From the NCBI RefSeq assembly GCF_901709675.1, contig NC_051107.1, positions 3,660,001 to 3,724,000 on the forward strand: 64,000 bases of DNA, read 5' to 3'. Shown here piece after piece: positions 24,101-36,644 of this stretch. The notes under the pieces are model-generated. The model worked only from the letters and a program-made list of their open reading frames with translations, was not told where the DNA came from and did no database searches. How positions within the stretch are numbered: position 1 is the stretch's first letter; every line of letters begins with the position of its first letter. This DNA comes from Syngnathus acus. Its lineage: Eukaryota; Chordata; Actinopteri; Syngnathiformes; Syngnathidae. The translations under genes were made by a program, and so were the position numbers.

Positions 24101-27100
24101 TCTTAGGTTTGGACTTATTTTCGAGAGATGAAGCTAACTTGCAGCTAATGCTACTCCGTTGGCATTATGAACGTGGGCTGTTTGTTGTCGGGGGTCGTTG
24201 AGCAGAGCAACTCGAAATCTCGCCTCCTTTATTGGAACCAGTGCAGAAAAATCACTGCTTGGCAGTCAGCCCGGGTGCATTGTGGTTGTCGAGGGATTCC
24301 CACTTTATGAGCAAAGAATAAATCACACTGCCACTTTGTCTGCCTCGACATCCACTTAATTAATGCTTAACACAGTTGTATCGTGTGTGTTCTGTTTTAG
24401 ACATTGTGCACGAGAATCTTAAGATGGGCTCCGACGGAGAGAGCGACCAAGCGTCGGGGACGTCATCGGACGAGGTCCAGTCCCCAACGGGCGTCTGCCT
24501 GAGGAACCGAGTCCACCGGAGAATCTCCATGGAGGTAATATGTGGTCGCCTTCCCCACATCTCTGCCTATGCACTGTTTTTAAATTTATTTTGAACTAAT
24601 TCCGGGGGAAAATAAATGCCACAAATATTACAGGATGCGTGATCATGTAAAAATATTGCCCATTCCTGAAAATGTTGAAGTGTGATGCTGAGCTCGGAGG
24701 ATTTCTGCCCCCTGCTGGATAAAAAAAAAAAGATGCTGAGGAAAACCTTTTTTTTTTCCCCCACATCCTTGTCCTGATGTGAATTTGAAGACGACTTTAA
24801 TATCGACTCAATGTACCGAAGACATACTATTTGTGACTCAGCGTTTTTTTTTTATGTAATGCATTTCGGCCTTTCCTCATGAGGTCGCAAACGAGGAGCC
24901 AACTCATCAAAATAACCCCTTAGCTGTTATTTTAGGTGAAATAATAGCCTCTTTGTTGCTGCGTCTTTATATAATCCTTTTTGAGAAGCCTTTTTTGTGT
25001 CCAAACAGGAAGCACAATTACATAATACGATTAGCATCTTGTTGAGGAATCATAAAAATAATTCAGACAGCACCTTGATCAAAGCCGCAATGATATAATT
25101 CTGGTATCGAGGCCAAATTTGACAACCTATGCGATCTTCTATTTTTACACGCCACATGAGTCCACATTTGATCAAGATTAGACTTATTTTGCTGTCAGAA
25201 CACACAAATCATGCCTGTCCACATCCATGTGATGGACCTAATCTGTTTTGTCTCACTGGCATGGGAGGAAGAGATGAGAGCGAGTTATTTTTGCCGCCTG
25301 TCTCCAGGAGAGCGTGGGTGGACTGCTTTTGTCTTGCCCATAACATTCTGCTCTCTCTGTGTCGTAATTGCATGGACGAGAGAGGATGAAATGTCAAAAT
25401 ATATGTATTTACATCTGCGTGGGTTTGTGTTTAAAGGACCTCAATAAGCGCTTGTCGCTGCCGGCCGACATCCGAATTCCCGACGGCTACTTGGAGAAGC
25501 TGCAGCTCACCAGTCCTTCGTTCGACCAGCCGCTCAGCCGCCGCTCGCGCCGCGCGTCGCTGGTGCGTATCTGCATGTGTGTGTGTGTGCACGCGCACGC
25601 ATGTGCCACTTTTATAGCCCCGCAGTGCTCAAGGCACCGGGAGCAGCCTGTGCCAGTTGCCATGACAACCGACTCAGCAGGAGCCCGAGATGTAAAATTT
25701 TAAGACCCGATCGCTTGCAGTCGCGTTGTTTTTGAATGGGGGTGATGCTGATGGTTGTCAGATAATTTTATAAATTCAAAAATATTTTCTATAAATCAAA
25801 AATATGTCTAAAATGTTTTTGCTAGGTTTGTTTATATTTCACTTTGATCATTTACGAAAAATAAATTGAACAATTGTTAAATAAAGTCAGTCAATCAAAA
25901 AAACTTTTTCACATTTCAATTCAGCGAAATAATGAATAAAAAATATCAATACATGTCAAATTATTTTATCAGCAAAAATATGTTTGCCTGACTGTTTGAC
26001 TCCCCATCGTAATGATGTGCTCTTTTGTTAGTCCGAGATTGGCTTTGGGAAATTGGAGACCTATATTAAGCTGGACAAACTGGGAGAGGTGAGAAAAGCT
26101 GCAAATTCAAATCGGAGCGGCGATTGAACTGCTGAAGTCAACTGCATCTGCTTTGCAGGGAACCTACGCCACCGTTTTCAAAGGACGCAGCAAGCTCACC
26201 GACAACCTGGTGGCCCTGAAGGAGATCCGCCTGGAGCACGAGGAGGGGGCGCCGTGTACAGCCATCAGAGAAGGTTAGTACATTTTTCAGAGAAAACACA
26301 TTGCTGCAATGTTGGTTTCACGGCAATGATTTTTTTTTTCCATTTGCGTAGTGTCGTTACTGAAGGACCTAAAACACGCCAACATTGTGACACTGCACGA
26401 CATTGTTCACACCGACAAGAGCCTCACGCTGGTGTTTGAGTACCTGGTAAGCAAACTCGGCTTTTTGCTGTGAATTTAAAAAAGAAGAAAAAAAATCGAA
26501 TATACCATGTCTTGTGCAGGATAAAGATCTGAAGCAGTACATGGATGACTGCGGAAACATAATGAGCATGCACAACGTGAAGGTCGGGATACAGTTTTAC
26601 CATTTCCATTTTGCTCTTTTCCGAGCTCAGATGATTATTTCCTAACGGCACGGAACGTCTTTGGCCGCAGGTCTTTTTGTTCCAGATTTTGCGCGGGCTG
26701 TCGTATTGTCACAAGAGGAAAGTTCTCCACAGGGACCTGAAGCCTCAGAACCTCCTCATCAACGAGAAGGGAGAGCTCAAGCTGGCTGATTTTGGTGAGA
26801 GTGGTGCCAAGATTTTAGATGTGGAAGCGATACTCGGATCATTTTCAATTCCCCCCCCCCCCCCCCCCCCCCTTTTCATGGTTTTGGCCAACGCGGCAGG
26901 TTTGGCGAGGGCAAAGTCGGTCCCGACTAAAACGTACTCTAATGAAGTGGTGACTCTTTGGTACCGACCTCCCGACGTTCTGCTGGGCTCCTCCGAGTAT
27001 TCGACGCAGATCGACATGTGGTAAAAGAAAATGGCTTTCTCCGTTTTGCCTCGCCATCCGAATCTCAGCGACGATTGTTGGCTCGCAGGGGCGTGGGCTG

Positions 27101-28229
27101 TATATTTTACGAGATGGCCGCCGGTCGGCCGCTTTTCCCCGGCTCCACGGTGGAGGACGAGCTCCACCTCATCTTCAGGTTACTCGGTGAGTCCGGACGA
27201 GCCGCCAGGTTCAAGTCGAACGCGCTCGCCAGTGCTGACCGTCGTCTGCGCTCGTGCCGTCGCAGGCACGCCCACGGAGGAAAACTGGCCGGGAATCTCC
27301 TCCGTCGAAGAGTTCAAATCTTACAACTTCCCCAAATACAAACCTCAACCCTTCATCAACCACGCCCCCAGGTACGCCATTGTGTCTTTCTATCAATTGT
27401 CGGCTTTAAAGTCCTCCCGCTTGATGTTGTTAAAGTCGGACATTCTCGTTTTAACATGTGGCAGTACCGCGTGCAAACACAGACCTTGAGTAATAATGGC
27501 CTTTCTGTGGGCACGTGAATGTTTGTGTGTGTCTGTGTGTGTGGAGCAAGAGAGGAAATCCTGTGGAACATTGTGAAGGCGGCCGTCCGCTTCCTTCCTC
27601 TGCGCGCTCCCATCAGCCTTTGCTGCAGACAGCCATTAACCTGTTGTCCTTGTCGTTTTTTCTTTTCTTCCTTTCAGGCTCGACGGCGAAGGGATCGAGC
27701 TGTTGCTGGCTTTCCTCAGAGTGAGCCTTAACTTCTCACACACACGCATGCACGATCATAAATTCCAAAATGAATCATCATACTTTTCATGGAGTTGCAT
27801 TAAAAACCAGCGCGTTTGTCCGCTTGGCAGTACGAATCCAAGAAGAGGATCTCGGCCGAGGATGCGATGAAACATTCCTACTTCAGGCATCTTGGGATGA
27901 GAGTTCACACGTTGCATGAGAGTGAGCACACACACACACACACGCAACAACAAAAACATCGTTAATGTCAAAGTCCAGTCAGAAGTTGCTTGTTTTGAAA
28001 CGCAAAATGAAGGAGAGCCACTCTATTTCAGGTGTGTCCATCTTCACATTGAAGGAGGTGCAGCTGCAAAGAGACCCGGGCTACAGGAATTCCTCGTACC
28101 CGGAGTCAGGTGACTCTATTTGCTTTGCCGACCCATCGGAGGAAATGTCTCTCACAGCTGATCCCAATCCTCCCCTCGTTTCCTCCAGGCAACGGCAAGA
28201 TCAACCGGAGGCAGAGCATGCTCTTCTAG
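21180..28229 (+). CDS. cdk17: CDK17, PCTAIRE-2 protein kinase (16 coding exons)
   Basis: Cyclin-Y-dependent Ser/Thr kinase of the PCTAIRE group. Exons: 21180-21306, 22103-22267, 24401-24534, 25437-25562, 26032-26088, 26159-26273, 26352-26446, 26520-26582, 26671-26794, 26900-27020, 27089-27186, 27266-27371, 27678-27720, 27831-27921, 28032-28109, 28189-28229; 1584 nt, 527 aa (human 523). Seen: [19 protein letters not shown] at the N terminus; SRRSRRASL before the kinase domain; the glycine loop GEGTYA; the catalytic lysine in VALKEIR; PCTAIRE at about residues 235-241; [18 protein letters not shown], with the DFG split across an intron; and terminal INRRQSMLF. The N-terminal extension fits CDK17 better than CDK16 or CDK18. 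The ATG is the first in its exon. It is convergent with elk3, as remembered for human. Confidence 0.96.
22680..22795. repeat. Dispersed-repeat fragment in cdk17 intron
   Basis: The stretch beginning CTAGGGATGTTCACTCG, with GATACCAG and CAAGTACTTTGGATAC, resembles the ends of short non-autonomous DNA transposons common in fish. It is a partial copy and the family is unassigned. Confidence 0.3.
24706..24718 (-). promoter_or_regulatory. CTCF-like core motif
   Basis: TGCCCCCTGCTGG on the plus strand reads CCAGCAGGGGGCA on the minus strand, an exact consensus match. It is inside a cdk17 intron. Confidence 0.45.
26851..26872. repeat. 22-base poly-C tract before a cdk17 acceptor
   Basis: An uninterrupted C run located 28 bases upstream of the exon that supplies the second half of the DFG motif. 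It may serve as the polypyrimidine tract of that acceptor. Confidence 0.8.
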
Positions 28230-30330
28230 ACTTGCGGATGGACACCTTCATCGTCGCCCTCTCACCTGACCAGCATGACACAGTGATCCCCCCCCTCACC
28301 ACGGCCCCTCCCTTCCTGGTTTACCCAACACACACGCATCCACATGCACACACGCCTCTTGAGTTAGCTTGACCGTTCAATTGGTGTGTTTATTTATTTC
28401 CGGACGGTGGGGGGGGGGGGGCTGTTTGCTGCTAAAGTTCTACTGTATGTATTTAACAAAAACCTTATTTGTGTGAGCGTGTGTCTACGTTTGTGTGTGA
28501 AGTTGAGCCTCCGTGCTATTTTTTATTTTTTTTTTTTGGCCTCGGCTCCCGATTAATTTTGTTTCAAAATTCCACGGATGGCGTTCAAGCTGTGATTCAA
28601 GTTTTTGGAGACCACTCGCTTCGTTTGTTTTTATATTAACGTGTTTAGAGTTTCGATTTTTGGGTTTTATTGTCGGAAATGACACATTTCAAAGTCTTGA
28701 TTTGGCTCTAGGTGGGAGGACACCAAAATGTAGAAAACCCTTTTTTTTTTTTTTGGTTGAGTCAGATCAAATTTGAACATTTGGGATCAAAATTTGGAGC
28801 CACACTGAAACGGGAAAAAAAATAGTAAAGTCACAAGAAAAGTTGCAATATTATAACAATAACTTGAAGAAAAAATGTGAAAATTTTCACATTTATTATA
28901 AAGGCTATTTTTGTAAAAATATATATATTTCTTGCAAAATACGCTGACTTTATAATTCTAATGGTCCAACTTTTTCTCTGTTCTTGCAAAATTCCAGCGT
29001 TCCTCATAATGTTGACTTTTTTTTCTATATCTACTATGGCTTCATTCTCTTAAAACAGCAACATTTTTTTATTCTTCTGAAAACATTGTGACTTCATTGC
29101 AACAGTGCAAACGCTTTTCTTCATAACACTCCCTGCATCATATTTCCTCATAATGTTCTCTGACTCTACTTGAAAGACGACTTCTTTATTCTCATCAAAA
29201 TAATGCAACTTTCTTCTTGTATAGTGCGACTTTAAACAAAATTACAACTTGTATTTTCTTTTCAGTGTGGCCCAAATACTTCTCGGAAGAAAGCAGTGCG
29301 GGTGGTTTCAGGAATTTTTTTATTCCCTCTTTAACTTTCACTGCAGTAACTTTGTGTTGAACCTGCACTTTTATTTTAAAGACATATTGGCAGGCGTTAG
29401 CCGAGTGTACCCAACAGTATTAAGTTCTCTACGTCTGTGACCTTTGAAATCTCGCGTCAACCTGCAGGGGGGGGGGGGGGGGGGGGGTCGTGGAGCAGCG
29501 GGGCTTCTCCACGCCCCGGCCCGATATTGTAGTTGATTTGTATGGAAGTCTCATTCCTAGTCGCCGTGCGTTTACTGAAGAGCTCCTCGATTCTCGCCGC
29601 AGACTCAGAAGTGTGCTTTGCTTTCCCGCGCTAGATCATGCAGCAGATATTTTGTCTAGAAGTGGTACACTCCCCGTAGCAGAGTGTAAAAGCTACAATG
29701 ACCCCAGGGAATGTATCGAGTGTCTGTAAATGTTCTACATTCTGATCCCAGTCCACGAAATGTGCAGTAACGACTACTACGACTTGTTGTTTGCAGCTAA
29801 TGGTGTCCTAATCCCGTAAGCACACTGTATTCGTCTTTCACAAGTAGATGCAAAATATATGACCGATCGTTTGACATGGCAAAGTGAACCTATTTTTTCT
29901 ACCAATACGTTGTAAAGCTGATGTTGTCTTCTAGCCATGAGACAAAAGATGTGTGTTTTGTTCACTTTGAGGAAGCAGAAAAAAGAAAAAAAATGAAATT
30001 AATGGTCATCACCATGAACATGTATTCACAAAAGAAAAGTGAAATACTGTTACTATTAACTTCGATGGTGTCCGTATATTTTGAAATGAATCGCAGTAAC
30101 GCGCATGACAGGAGATTTCTACCGCGGCTTTATTTATCGTTGTACCACTTCAAAAAATGTGTGACTGTCCTGACTTTCATGTGAGTGTGTGTGTGTGTGT
30201 GTGTGTGTGCGCGTGTGTGTGTACAACAACGGTGTCTGCCTGCTGCATGCAAGGCCTGCTGTGTTTGTGAAAGCACACTGAGCTAGCTGCCTGTGAACAG
30301 TTGGTGTGTATGCGACTCTTTCTACTGGAA
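28230..30330 (+). other. cdk17 3' UTR and convergent spacer
   Basis: This contains the cdk17 3' UTR and the tail-to-tail spacer to elk3. It is AT-rich, with a 21-base poly-G run at 29467-29487 and a TG microsatellite at about 30182-30210. The end of the transcript could not be fixed. No further gene was seen. Confidence 0.4.
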
Positions 30331-30973
30331 TTATTTATTTCTCATAACCATCGCAAAGTAAATTGAATCTGTTTCATATAACAAGTCTGAGTTTGTTCTC
30401 TCTTGGTTACGTCGTTCCTAATAATTTGACAGCTGACTCAATTAAAAGGCCTTAAAAAGTGTTATTATTGACCACTAGGGGTCATCAGAAATTAAATAAT
30501 GCATAATTTCATCTGTATGCTCATGTCAAGACACTTGATTCCCTATAAAATAATCGTTTAATAAGCATTTCTAAATTATAACTCACAAAGTGAGTCATAG
30601 AAGGCACAACAGATATAAGGCGTTAGATATAAAACAGATCAAAAAATTGATTATCATCACGTGATCAATTTCAGTATCCTGAAAATAAGCATGTTTTAAA
30701 AAAAAAAAAAAAATGTGGAAAAAAAAGGTTAGCCAGTTCAACTGCTGTGTGTCATTGTCACTTGACTGGTTCATAAATCCAGTTGCAGCTCCCAAAAATC
30801 ATGATTTCCCTCACTATGTTCAACAAAAAATGCTGACCTTTGCACTTTCCTCAAACTGTGATATACAAAATGCATTTGATTGTCTCCCCCCCACCCCATA
30901 CAAAAATATAAAATGAGTTTCAGTGTTTTTTTTGTTTTTTTTTTTTAAAAAGACTTATTGGCACAGGTCTCCG

Positions 30974-32652
30974 TTAACAGGACTTGTGGGAGGACATCAG
31001 CAAAGGAGAAGAAATGTCCACATTGTGCCAAGGCAATGGAATGGCTCCGTTCAACAAGGTAGGGAACTGCGTGGGGGGAAAATAGCAGATGGATAAACAT
31101 CTTTGTTGATCCAAATCAAAGTGGTGTGCATGTTACCTGGAAGGTGGCGTGGCTTTGCAGATGGCCTGGGCTTAAAGGTCCCACTGGACTTAAATTGGAC
31201 CACAAGTGGATGTTGGACAGCAGCGGATTGGGGGTGAGCAGTAGACCCGATGGCGTCTACAAAAGCACAAAAAAATGTGTCAAGATGAAAAGGTCGTGTT
31301 GACTTTGGCATCAGGCATCGTCATTAATCTGCCTGCGATGGCTTGTACTACTTTGTAAGACCGGCAGAGGGCGTAATTGAATGGCGCTTTACTGATTTTG
31401 AGCCCCCGCAATGACATCCGAAGAAGACGAAGCAGGAAGTAAGAAGGAAGCCCGCCAAGTTTGGTAAGACGTGAACGTGTCTTCGATAAATACTGTTTTC
31501 CGACCATTATACTCGTTTTGTTTTTCATATTCTTTAGATGTTTATTTTCCGAACGAGTAGTTAACTGGCGTCGTTTTGTCGAAAAATAAGCTCCAGTAAA
31601 TCGCTAATAACCCAAACGGAATATGGCGGCTCGTGCGACACTGTGACGTCATGCCCTCACAGTGTAAGTGCGCCTCGGTTGCCAGTAAACGTTCTGGAAC
31701 ATATGGCATCACTTATAACCCCCCTCCCTTCTCCCATTTCCTCCCCGACTGCAAGTTTCCTACTAGCGCATGCTTCTCCCTGCATTGAAAAATGTGTTCC
31801 ACACCATTTTGTACCTGTGCCGTGAGGAAAGCTGGAGTCAATGACCCAGAGGGAAGGGCTGGACTTTTCAGGGCGATGGAGACGAGATCATTTCCCGTCA
31901 CGAGCAGGGACGGGGATGACATTTCCAGGTCTTTGGGTTTGTTGAATTTGGAGCGCTCTCGCTCCCTCTGACCCGATGACAGGTTTAAAGGTACATCGCC
32001 CTGTTCGCAATCATCAGTCACTGCGTGGACGGGACTCTGTGATGAGGAAGATCGAGCCGGGGAGTTTTCAGTCACTGAAGGGAGGGAGGAATGGCCGCGG
32101 TTGGTGACGAACCGGATGACTGTGGAGCTGTCGTCATGGCGATTGTATCTGGACTCTGTTTTGATGTAACGGGGCCGTTCTAGGGTGTGACTGGCATGAA
32201 GGTAACAGTGTTTCCCATTTTCGTCCTCAACCTCCACGCCTCTGCAGTCTTCAGTCCTCCGGCCGGCCTCCACGGCAGCCGGGTCCATCTTCAGAATGTC
32301 GGGGAATAAAACAAACTTGTACACAAACTTCTGGCCAATCACTTTCTTGATGATATTCTGCAAAAGGAGCAAGTTTGAGTTAGTGGGCGACTCAACACAC
32401 ATGACACCCCCCGCCACCCAATTAAACAAAGCCCACAAGGCTTACTTTGTCGTAGTAGTAGCGCAGGGCCCGGCTCAACTTGTCGTAGTTCATGTTGTTC
32501 TTGTTCTTTCGCAGGCCCCACAACTTGGCCACCTCCTCCGACTTGAGCAGCTTGAACTCGCCGTCGTCTGACGTCCAGCAGATGAGATGTTTGTGGCTTT
32601 GGTCGAGCAGCAGCTGCAGGAGGAACTGCCACAGTGTGCTGGAGCTCTCCAT
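30974..32652 (-). CDS. elk3: ELK3 (Net), ETS ternary complex factor
   Basis: SRF-associated ETS transcription factor that represses until ERK signalling switches it. Minus-strand exons: 32446-32652, 31815-32357, 31137-31256, 30974-31066; 320 aa (human 407, so the mid-region is shorter). Seen: the N-terminal ETS domain ([46 protein letters not shown]); an SRF-binding B-box STVIRFVTN; a CtBP-type motif PLNLSSG; an ERK-target activation region with [14 protein letters not shown] and [10 protein letters not shown]; and an ERK-docking FQFP created across the last splice junction. Presence of the CtBP motif and overall match favour elk3 over elk1 or elk4. An acceptor at about 32681 implies a separate non-coding first exon. 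A possible polyadenylation signal (AATAAA, minus strand) is at about 30334-30339. Confidence 0.93.
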
Positions 32653-32814
32653 GACGGTGCCAATCCGTGACGATCAACCACTGGTAACACCACAACATCA
32701 TTTGATACACTGACGCACTTTGGAAATGTATTTTATTTACAACAACTATTGTAACTGTCTTCAGCTATCTAAGCCAGTGACGTATAGTGACTGCAAATAC
32801 AATTAAATTATCTT

Positions 32815-32827
32815 CCACTAGATGGCG
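32815..32827 (+). promoter_or_regulatory. CTCF-like core motif
   Basis: CCACTAGATGGCG matches CCASYAGRKGGCR exactly, about 160 bases upstream of the elk3 coding start. Confidence 0.45.
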
Positions 32828-34867
32828 TAAAATTCGATTAACCTGTTGCCGTTCACACAGCAGCGTTTTGTTCAACAAGACGAGATCGTCATTGTTTCAG
32901 TACATTTAGTTTTAATATAATTTTTGTTTGGCCGTGCTCTCTTCCTCGTGGCTCAATAAAGATTGTGAAACACATTGCAATCAATATTAGTACAGTCGAG
33001 TAAAGTCGTCCAGTTGCTCGTAGTAGCATTTTTACAGATATAGAAAGTAAAATGCAACAATAAATGTTCACGTCCTCTTATTATTATAATGATGTGTGTA
33101 CTTGCCTCCCTGGTGATAAAGCCTTGCTTAACTGGCTCGTTTACCTGCCAGTCTTTGTGTTTACTCGCCTCCCGGCTTTCTGAACTTGCCTTGACTATGA
33201 CCGCAATTAATTAAGACAAGCCTTAATTACGCATTTACGACTACCGGTAGATGCCAATTTGCAGCCTCGACTTTTTAACAATAGAAACGGAAACACCCTT
33301 AGCAACCAAAAGCGGTCACAGTCCGACGAGTGGTTTAGTATTGCCGCCATAAATCATAATTAATGTCCGTTTGCGCTTTTTCCTGTTTGCGTTCTGATTT
33401 AAGCGAGGGAGGAACTGCGACTTTCTGTGCGGGCCTAAAACGAACACTTCCTGTCATTCAGGGGCGTTTTTCCCGGATTTAAAGCCATGCCTCGGAGGAA
33501 GGCCGGACTTCCTGTCACCAGAAAACAAACACACACACATGCATACAATACATTTCTATATCGATTCATGTCAAAATGAGCTTTCTGATTTCGTCCTGTC
33601 GGAATGAAACTGCTCCTTTTCACCAGTTGAATGCCAAAAGCTCCTACAAGCTTTTGAGTCACAGGAAGTTTACTTGGCCTCATGTGATGCAGAATTAAGA
33701 TCCTCCTACACACAAAGCCTCATTTTTCCTGTTGAGTCAATGCACTTTTGGAGATATACTGAATACAAGTGTTTTTGTTGTTGCGACTCGTTTGATTAGT
33801 CCGTAAGGTCCAGAAAAAAACAGAATCTGAAAGGGACTTTTAAAAGCAGTTATGCATTGCTCACTTTTTTCTCCTTTGCTACATGTAAAATATTAAATAT
33901 TTACTTGTGACTATGTCTAGGACTGGGGAAAAAAATAGTGTTGCGCCATTTTTACGGACGTTTAATGTCATTTTTAACGTGCGACCCCATATTCGACCTT
34001 GCTTAAAACAACTTTTAAAGAAGTATTTTTTCTTTTGGTGTTGACGCAACAGAATTAGGAATAACCCGCGCCTACCCTCGTTTACGGCACGGTTGATCCT
34101 CTTCTTTCGGCCCGTCCAGATGCGCGTAAAGTCTAAAGCGGACTGCCAGTCGTCTTGTGTTGTGGCTCCATACCGCTGTGCGCGAAAGCGGATCCGCGGC
34201 TCTGCTCTGTGCTTTGCTTACCACAGAGCAGGAAGTCGGGACGCGCAGACGGACATCGGGCGCACTTCCTGTGGCGCATTATTCCCATCTGTGTAAAGGC
34301 GCGCACGCACGCACACATTCATGCGAAGCGCACGCACGAACAGGACGCCACTCAGCGAACTGACGTCATACTTTTTGCTTCCTGCTCACCGGGATGGGTT
34401 CCTGTTACACGCGCACAACGAACACACACAGTTCGCCTTCCTGAAAAACACCAGTTGATTCACACTGTAACTGGTCTTGTTTGTAATCAAAACAAATTCC
34501 CAGTCTTTAAAAAAACATATTTCATCCAAAGGATTTTAATTAGCTAACCGATTTTACAGTATGCATTTATTGTCGACTTTGAATTTCTTTTCTCCCTCAA
34601 CTTGGACTTTGTCTCCCTCTTGTGGCTACAGGCAAAGCCTAACATTCTGGCAAAATTGCACTTGTTGACATCTGCACGATCACTACTACAAGTTGGACTC
34701 AACACTATTACTAGTGCAAAACAATAGTTTGAGTAAAGTTAAATTTCGTCCAAGTGAATCAACTTTGACGCTATCACGGAAACAAGTAGTTACAATTTAC
34801 TAATAACGATGAATAATTGCAGTCGTAGGTCCATTTCTAGCGGCACCAGTTTGGTTGGAGTTGTTTG

Positions 34868-34880
34868 CGCCCTCTACTGG
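34868..34880 (-). promoter_or_regulatory. CTCF-like core motif
   Basis: CGCCCTCTACTGG on the plus strand reads CCAGTAGAGGGCG on the minus strand, an exact match, about 160 bases upstream of the c4orf3 start. Confidence 0.5.
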
Positions 34881-35040
34881 TTCTGATAAACACTTCAACT
34901 GAAGGTTTACTTCCGGTTTTGGCGTGAGTCGCGTTCATAATACCTCGGAAATGGGATGATAGTTTTCATATTGCGCACACATACTTGCGTATATTTGATT
35001 TATCTTTATATAAGATGTTAACATCTACACTTGTGCATCT

Positions 35041-35301
35041 ATGGACGTGAGTACAAATTATTTTCTTGTCGAAATTAGGATCGCGAATCGTCTTTTGTGA
35101 CTCGATTCCGACATCTCACTGTCGTTTGAATGCAACATCTTCCACCAGGCGAACATGGGACTTCGGCAGCAAGATGAAGACCCTGCAAAGTCCAAAGAAT
35201 CCACCTTGTCTTTGCCGAAACACTCCTACTGGTTCGACTTTTGGATTTTCGTCGTCTTTGACGTTGTGTTTTTCCTGATTATGTATTTTATAGTTCCCTA
35301 A
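35041..35301 (+). CDS. c4orf3: Another-regulin-like SERCA micropeptide (C4orf3/ARLN), 2 exons
   Basis: Predicted 52-aa single-pass ER membrane micropeptide of the SERCA calcium-pump regulator family (phospholamban, sarcolipin, another-regulin). Exon 1 (35041-35046) encodes only ATG GAC, followed by a strong donor GTGAGT. Exon 2 (35149-35301) starts after a CAG acceptor and runs in frame to TAA. The C-terminal half has LPKHSYWFDFW followed by a hydrophobic helix containing FDVVFFLIMYF. Mammalian another-regulin has the same LPKHSYW lead-in and an FDVV-containing helix ending at the C terminus. The N-terminal half is polar and unconserved, as in mammals. An internal ATG at 35155 is a possible alternative start. 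AATAAA at 35882-35887 is a likely polyadenylation signal. It is assigned by the tail motif; the tiny first exon is an inference from phase. Confidence 0.82.
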
Positions 35302-36120
35302 TATGGTAAGGGAACACTGGAGACGTTTGTGGCGTTTATAATCAGTGGGCATTTACGGAAGTGGCGAAACATGGACGTGTTTTGCGACAAACGTTTAATC
35401 CATGTACTAATTCAATGAATTTTCACGAGGTAACATTTTATTATAGACAAGTAATTGCTTTCTAAAATGCGTAAACTGAAAGCTGATGTTATTCAAATTT
35501 ACGACTATAAAGATGATAAAAGTTGCCAAAACGTTCCCTTGAACCTATTTGGTGTTTGTCTAGTTTGCCACTTATTGCTCTTTGTTGTTGTTGTTGTTGT
35601 TGTTTTGCCTGACTGCACGATTTGTTTCTTTTAAGGGCGATGAGGGGGACCAGAGACTGAACTGCGATTACCAGTCCTGCTCATCGTTGTGGAAATGCTA
35701 ACCCAGCAATCGACTGAATCCTCACACAATTTAATACGATGTCCATAATAGTTTCTCGTATTCAAAGACGAAAGATGTGCCTTTTTAAACACGTGTTTTC
35801 TTAACCATGTCTCACTTTGTGTGGCAATTGCCACTTCTGGAAGGACTATTGAATCGGATGATGAATTGACATTTCATTTGTAATAAAGAAAATGTCTTTA
35901 TTTTTCTGTTTCAACTGAAACTAAAATGTTACAATCATAGATGTTACCGATGGAAAATAAATCAGTGTTTGTGAAGTGTGTTTTGAAGTAGGTGTGTTCT
36001 GTGTGTCTATGTTGCCTTTATAACTTGCTAGTCAAAACAAACGACAAAATTGTCATTTCAATTTCGTTGTGCATGTGTGACAATGACAATAAAGATCTAT
36101 TCAATGAGCATACTTATAGT

Positions 36121-36446
36121 CTTGATGACGCAATTTGGTGATCGAACTGAAAGTGAAAGGTGTCCCACCCACTGGCCCTCACCCCCTTCTCCTGATTGGC
36201 TGGTTGATCTGTGACGTCATTTACGGACACTCCATTAGGTACACCACCACTTTCAGGCCACTTCATTAGGGAATAATCATGGTCAAAGCTTAAATGAAAG
36301 TGAAAAGTGCCACACCCGCCCTCACCCCCACCTCCTGATTGGCTGGTTGATCTGTGACGTCACTCGGACACTCCATTAGGTACACCGCCATTTTCAAGTG
36401 TACCTAATAACAGGCCACTTTATTAGGGAAATATGGTCAAAGGTCA
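36121..36446 (+). repeat. CRE/CCAAT minisatellite, left block (2 copies)
   Basis: Two copies of a roughly 145-170-base unit. Each has a C-rich stretch (CCCTCACCCCC), an inverted CCAAT box in GATTGGCTGGTTGATCTG, the CRE palindrome TGACGTCA (36212-36219 and 36355-36362), and ACTCCATTAGGTACACC. The second copy also carries the mirrored AGTGTACCTAATAA, making a short inverted repeat. The same unit resumes at 37905. Confidence 0.9.
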
Positions 36447-36644
36447 CAGGTGTCAAACTCCAGGCCTCGGGGCCGCATTCCAACATGTTTTCCTTGACTC
36501 CCTCGTTAAGTGCACCTGCGTGAAAAGTTGGGCTCCTGCAGCACGTGAAAATGCCCTCAACTTTTCCCGCAGGTGTGTTTAACGAGGGTAACTTCGAAAA
36601 CATATTGGAACGCGGCCCCCGAGGACTGGAGTCCGACACCCCTG
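36447..36644. mobile_element. Fold-back (palindromic) hAT-like MITE, full-length copy
   Basis: A 198-base element whose two halves are near-perfect inverted copies of about 95 bases. It begins CAGGTGTCAAACTCCAGG and ends with the mirror image TGGAGTCCGACACCCCTG. The inner arms carry CCCTCGTTAAGTGCACCTGCG and its inverse. CAGGGGTGTC-type ends recall non-autonomous hAT transposons of fish; that assignment is from memory. No target duplication could be verified because the array begins at its right end. It has no coding capacity. Confidence 0.7.

Larger units (their letters stand above)
32653..35040. other. elk3-c4orf3 divergent spacer
   Basis: Probably holds the elk3 non-coding first exon and promoter and the c4orf3 promoter. 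Two exact CTCF-core matches face each other here (32815-32827 plus, 34868-34880 minus). There is a moderately GC-rich stretch with short CA-rich runs at 34090-34440. No conserved coding exon was found. Confidence 0.4.
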
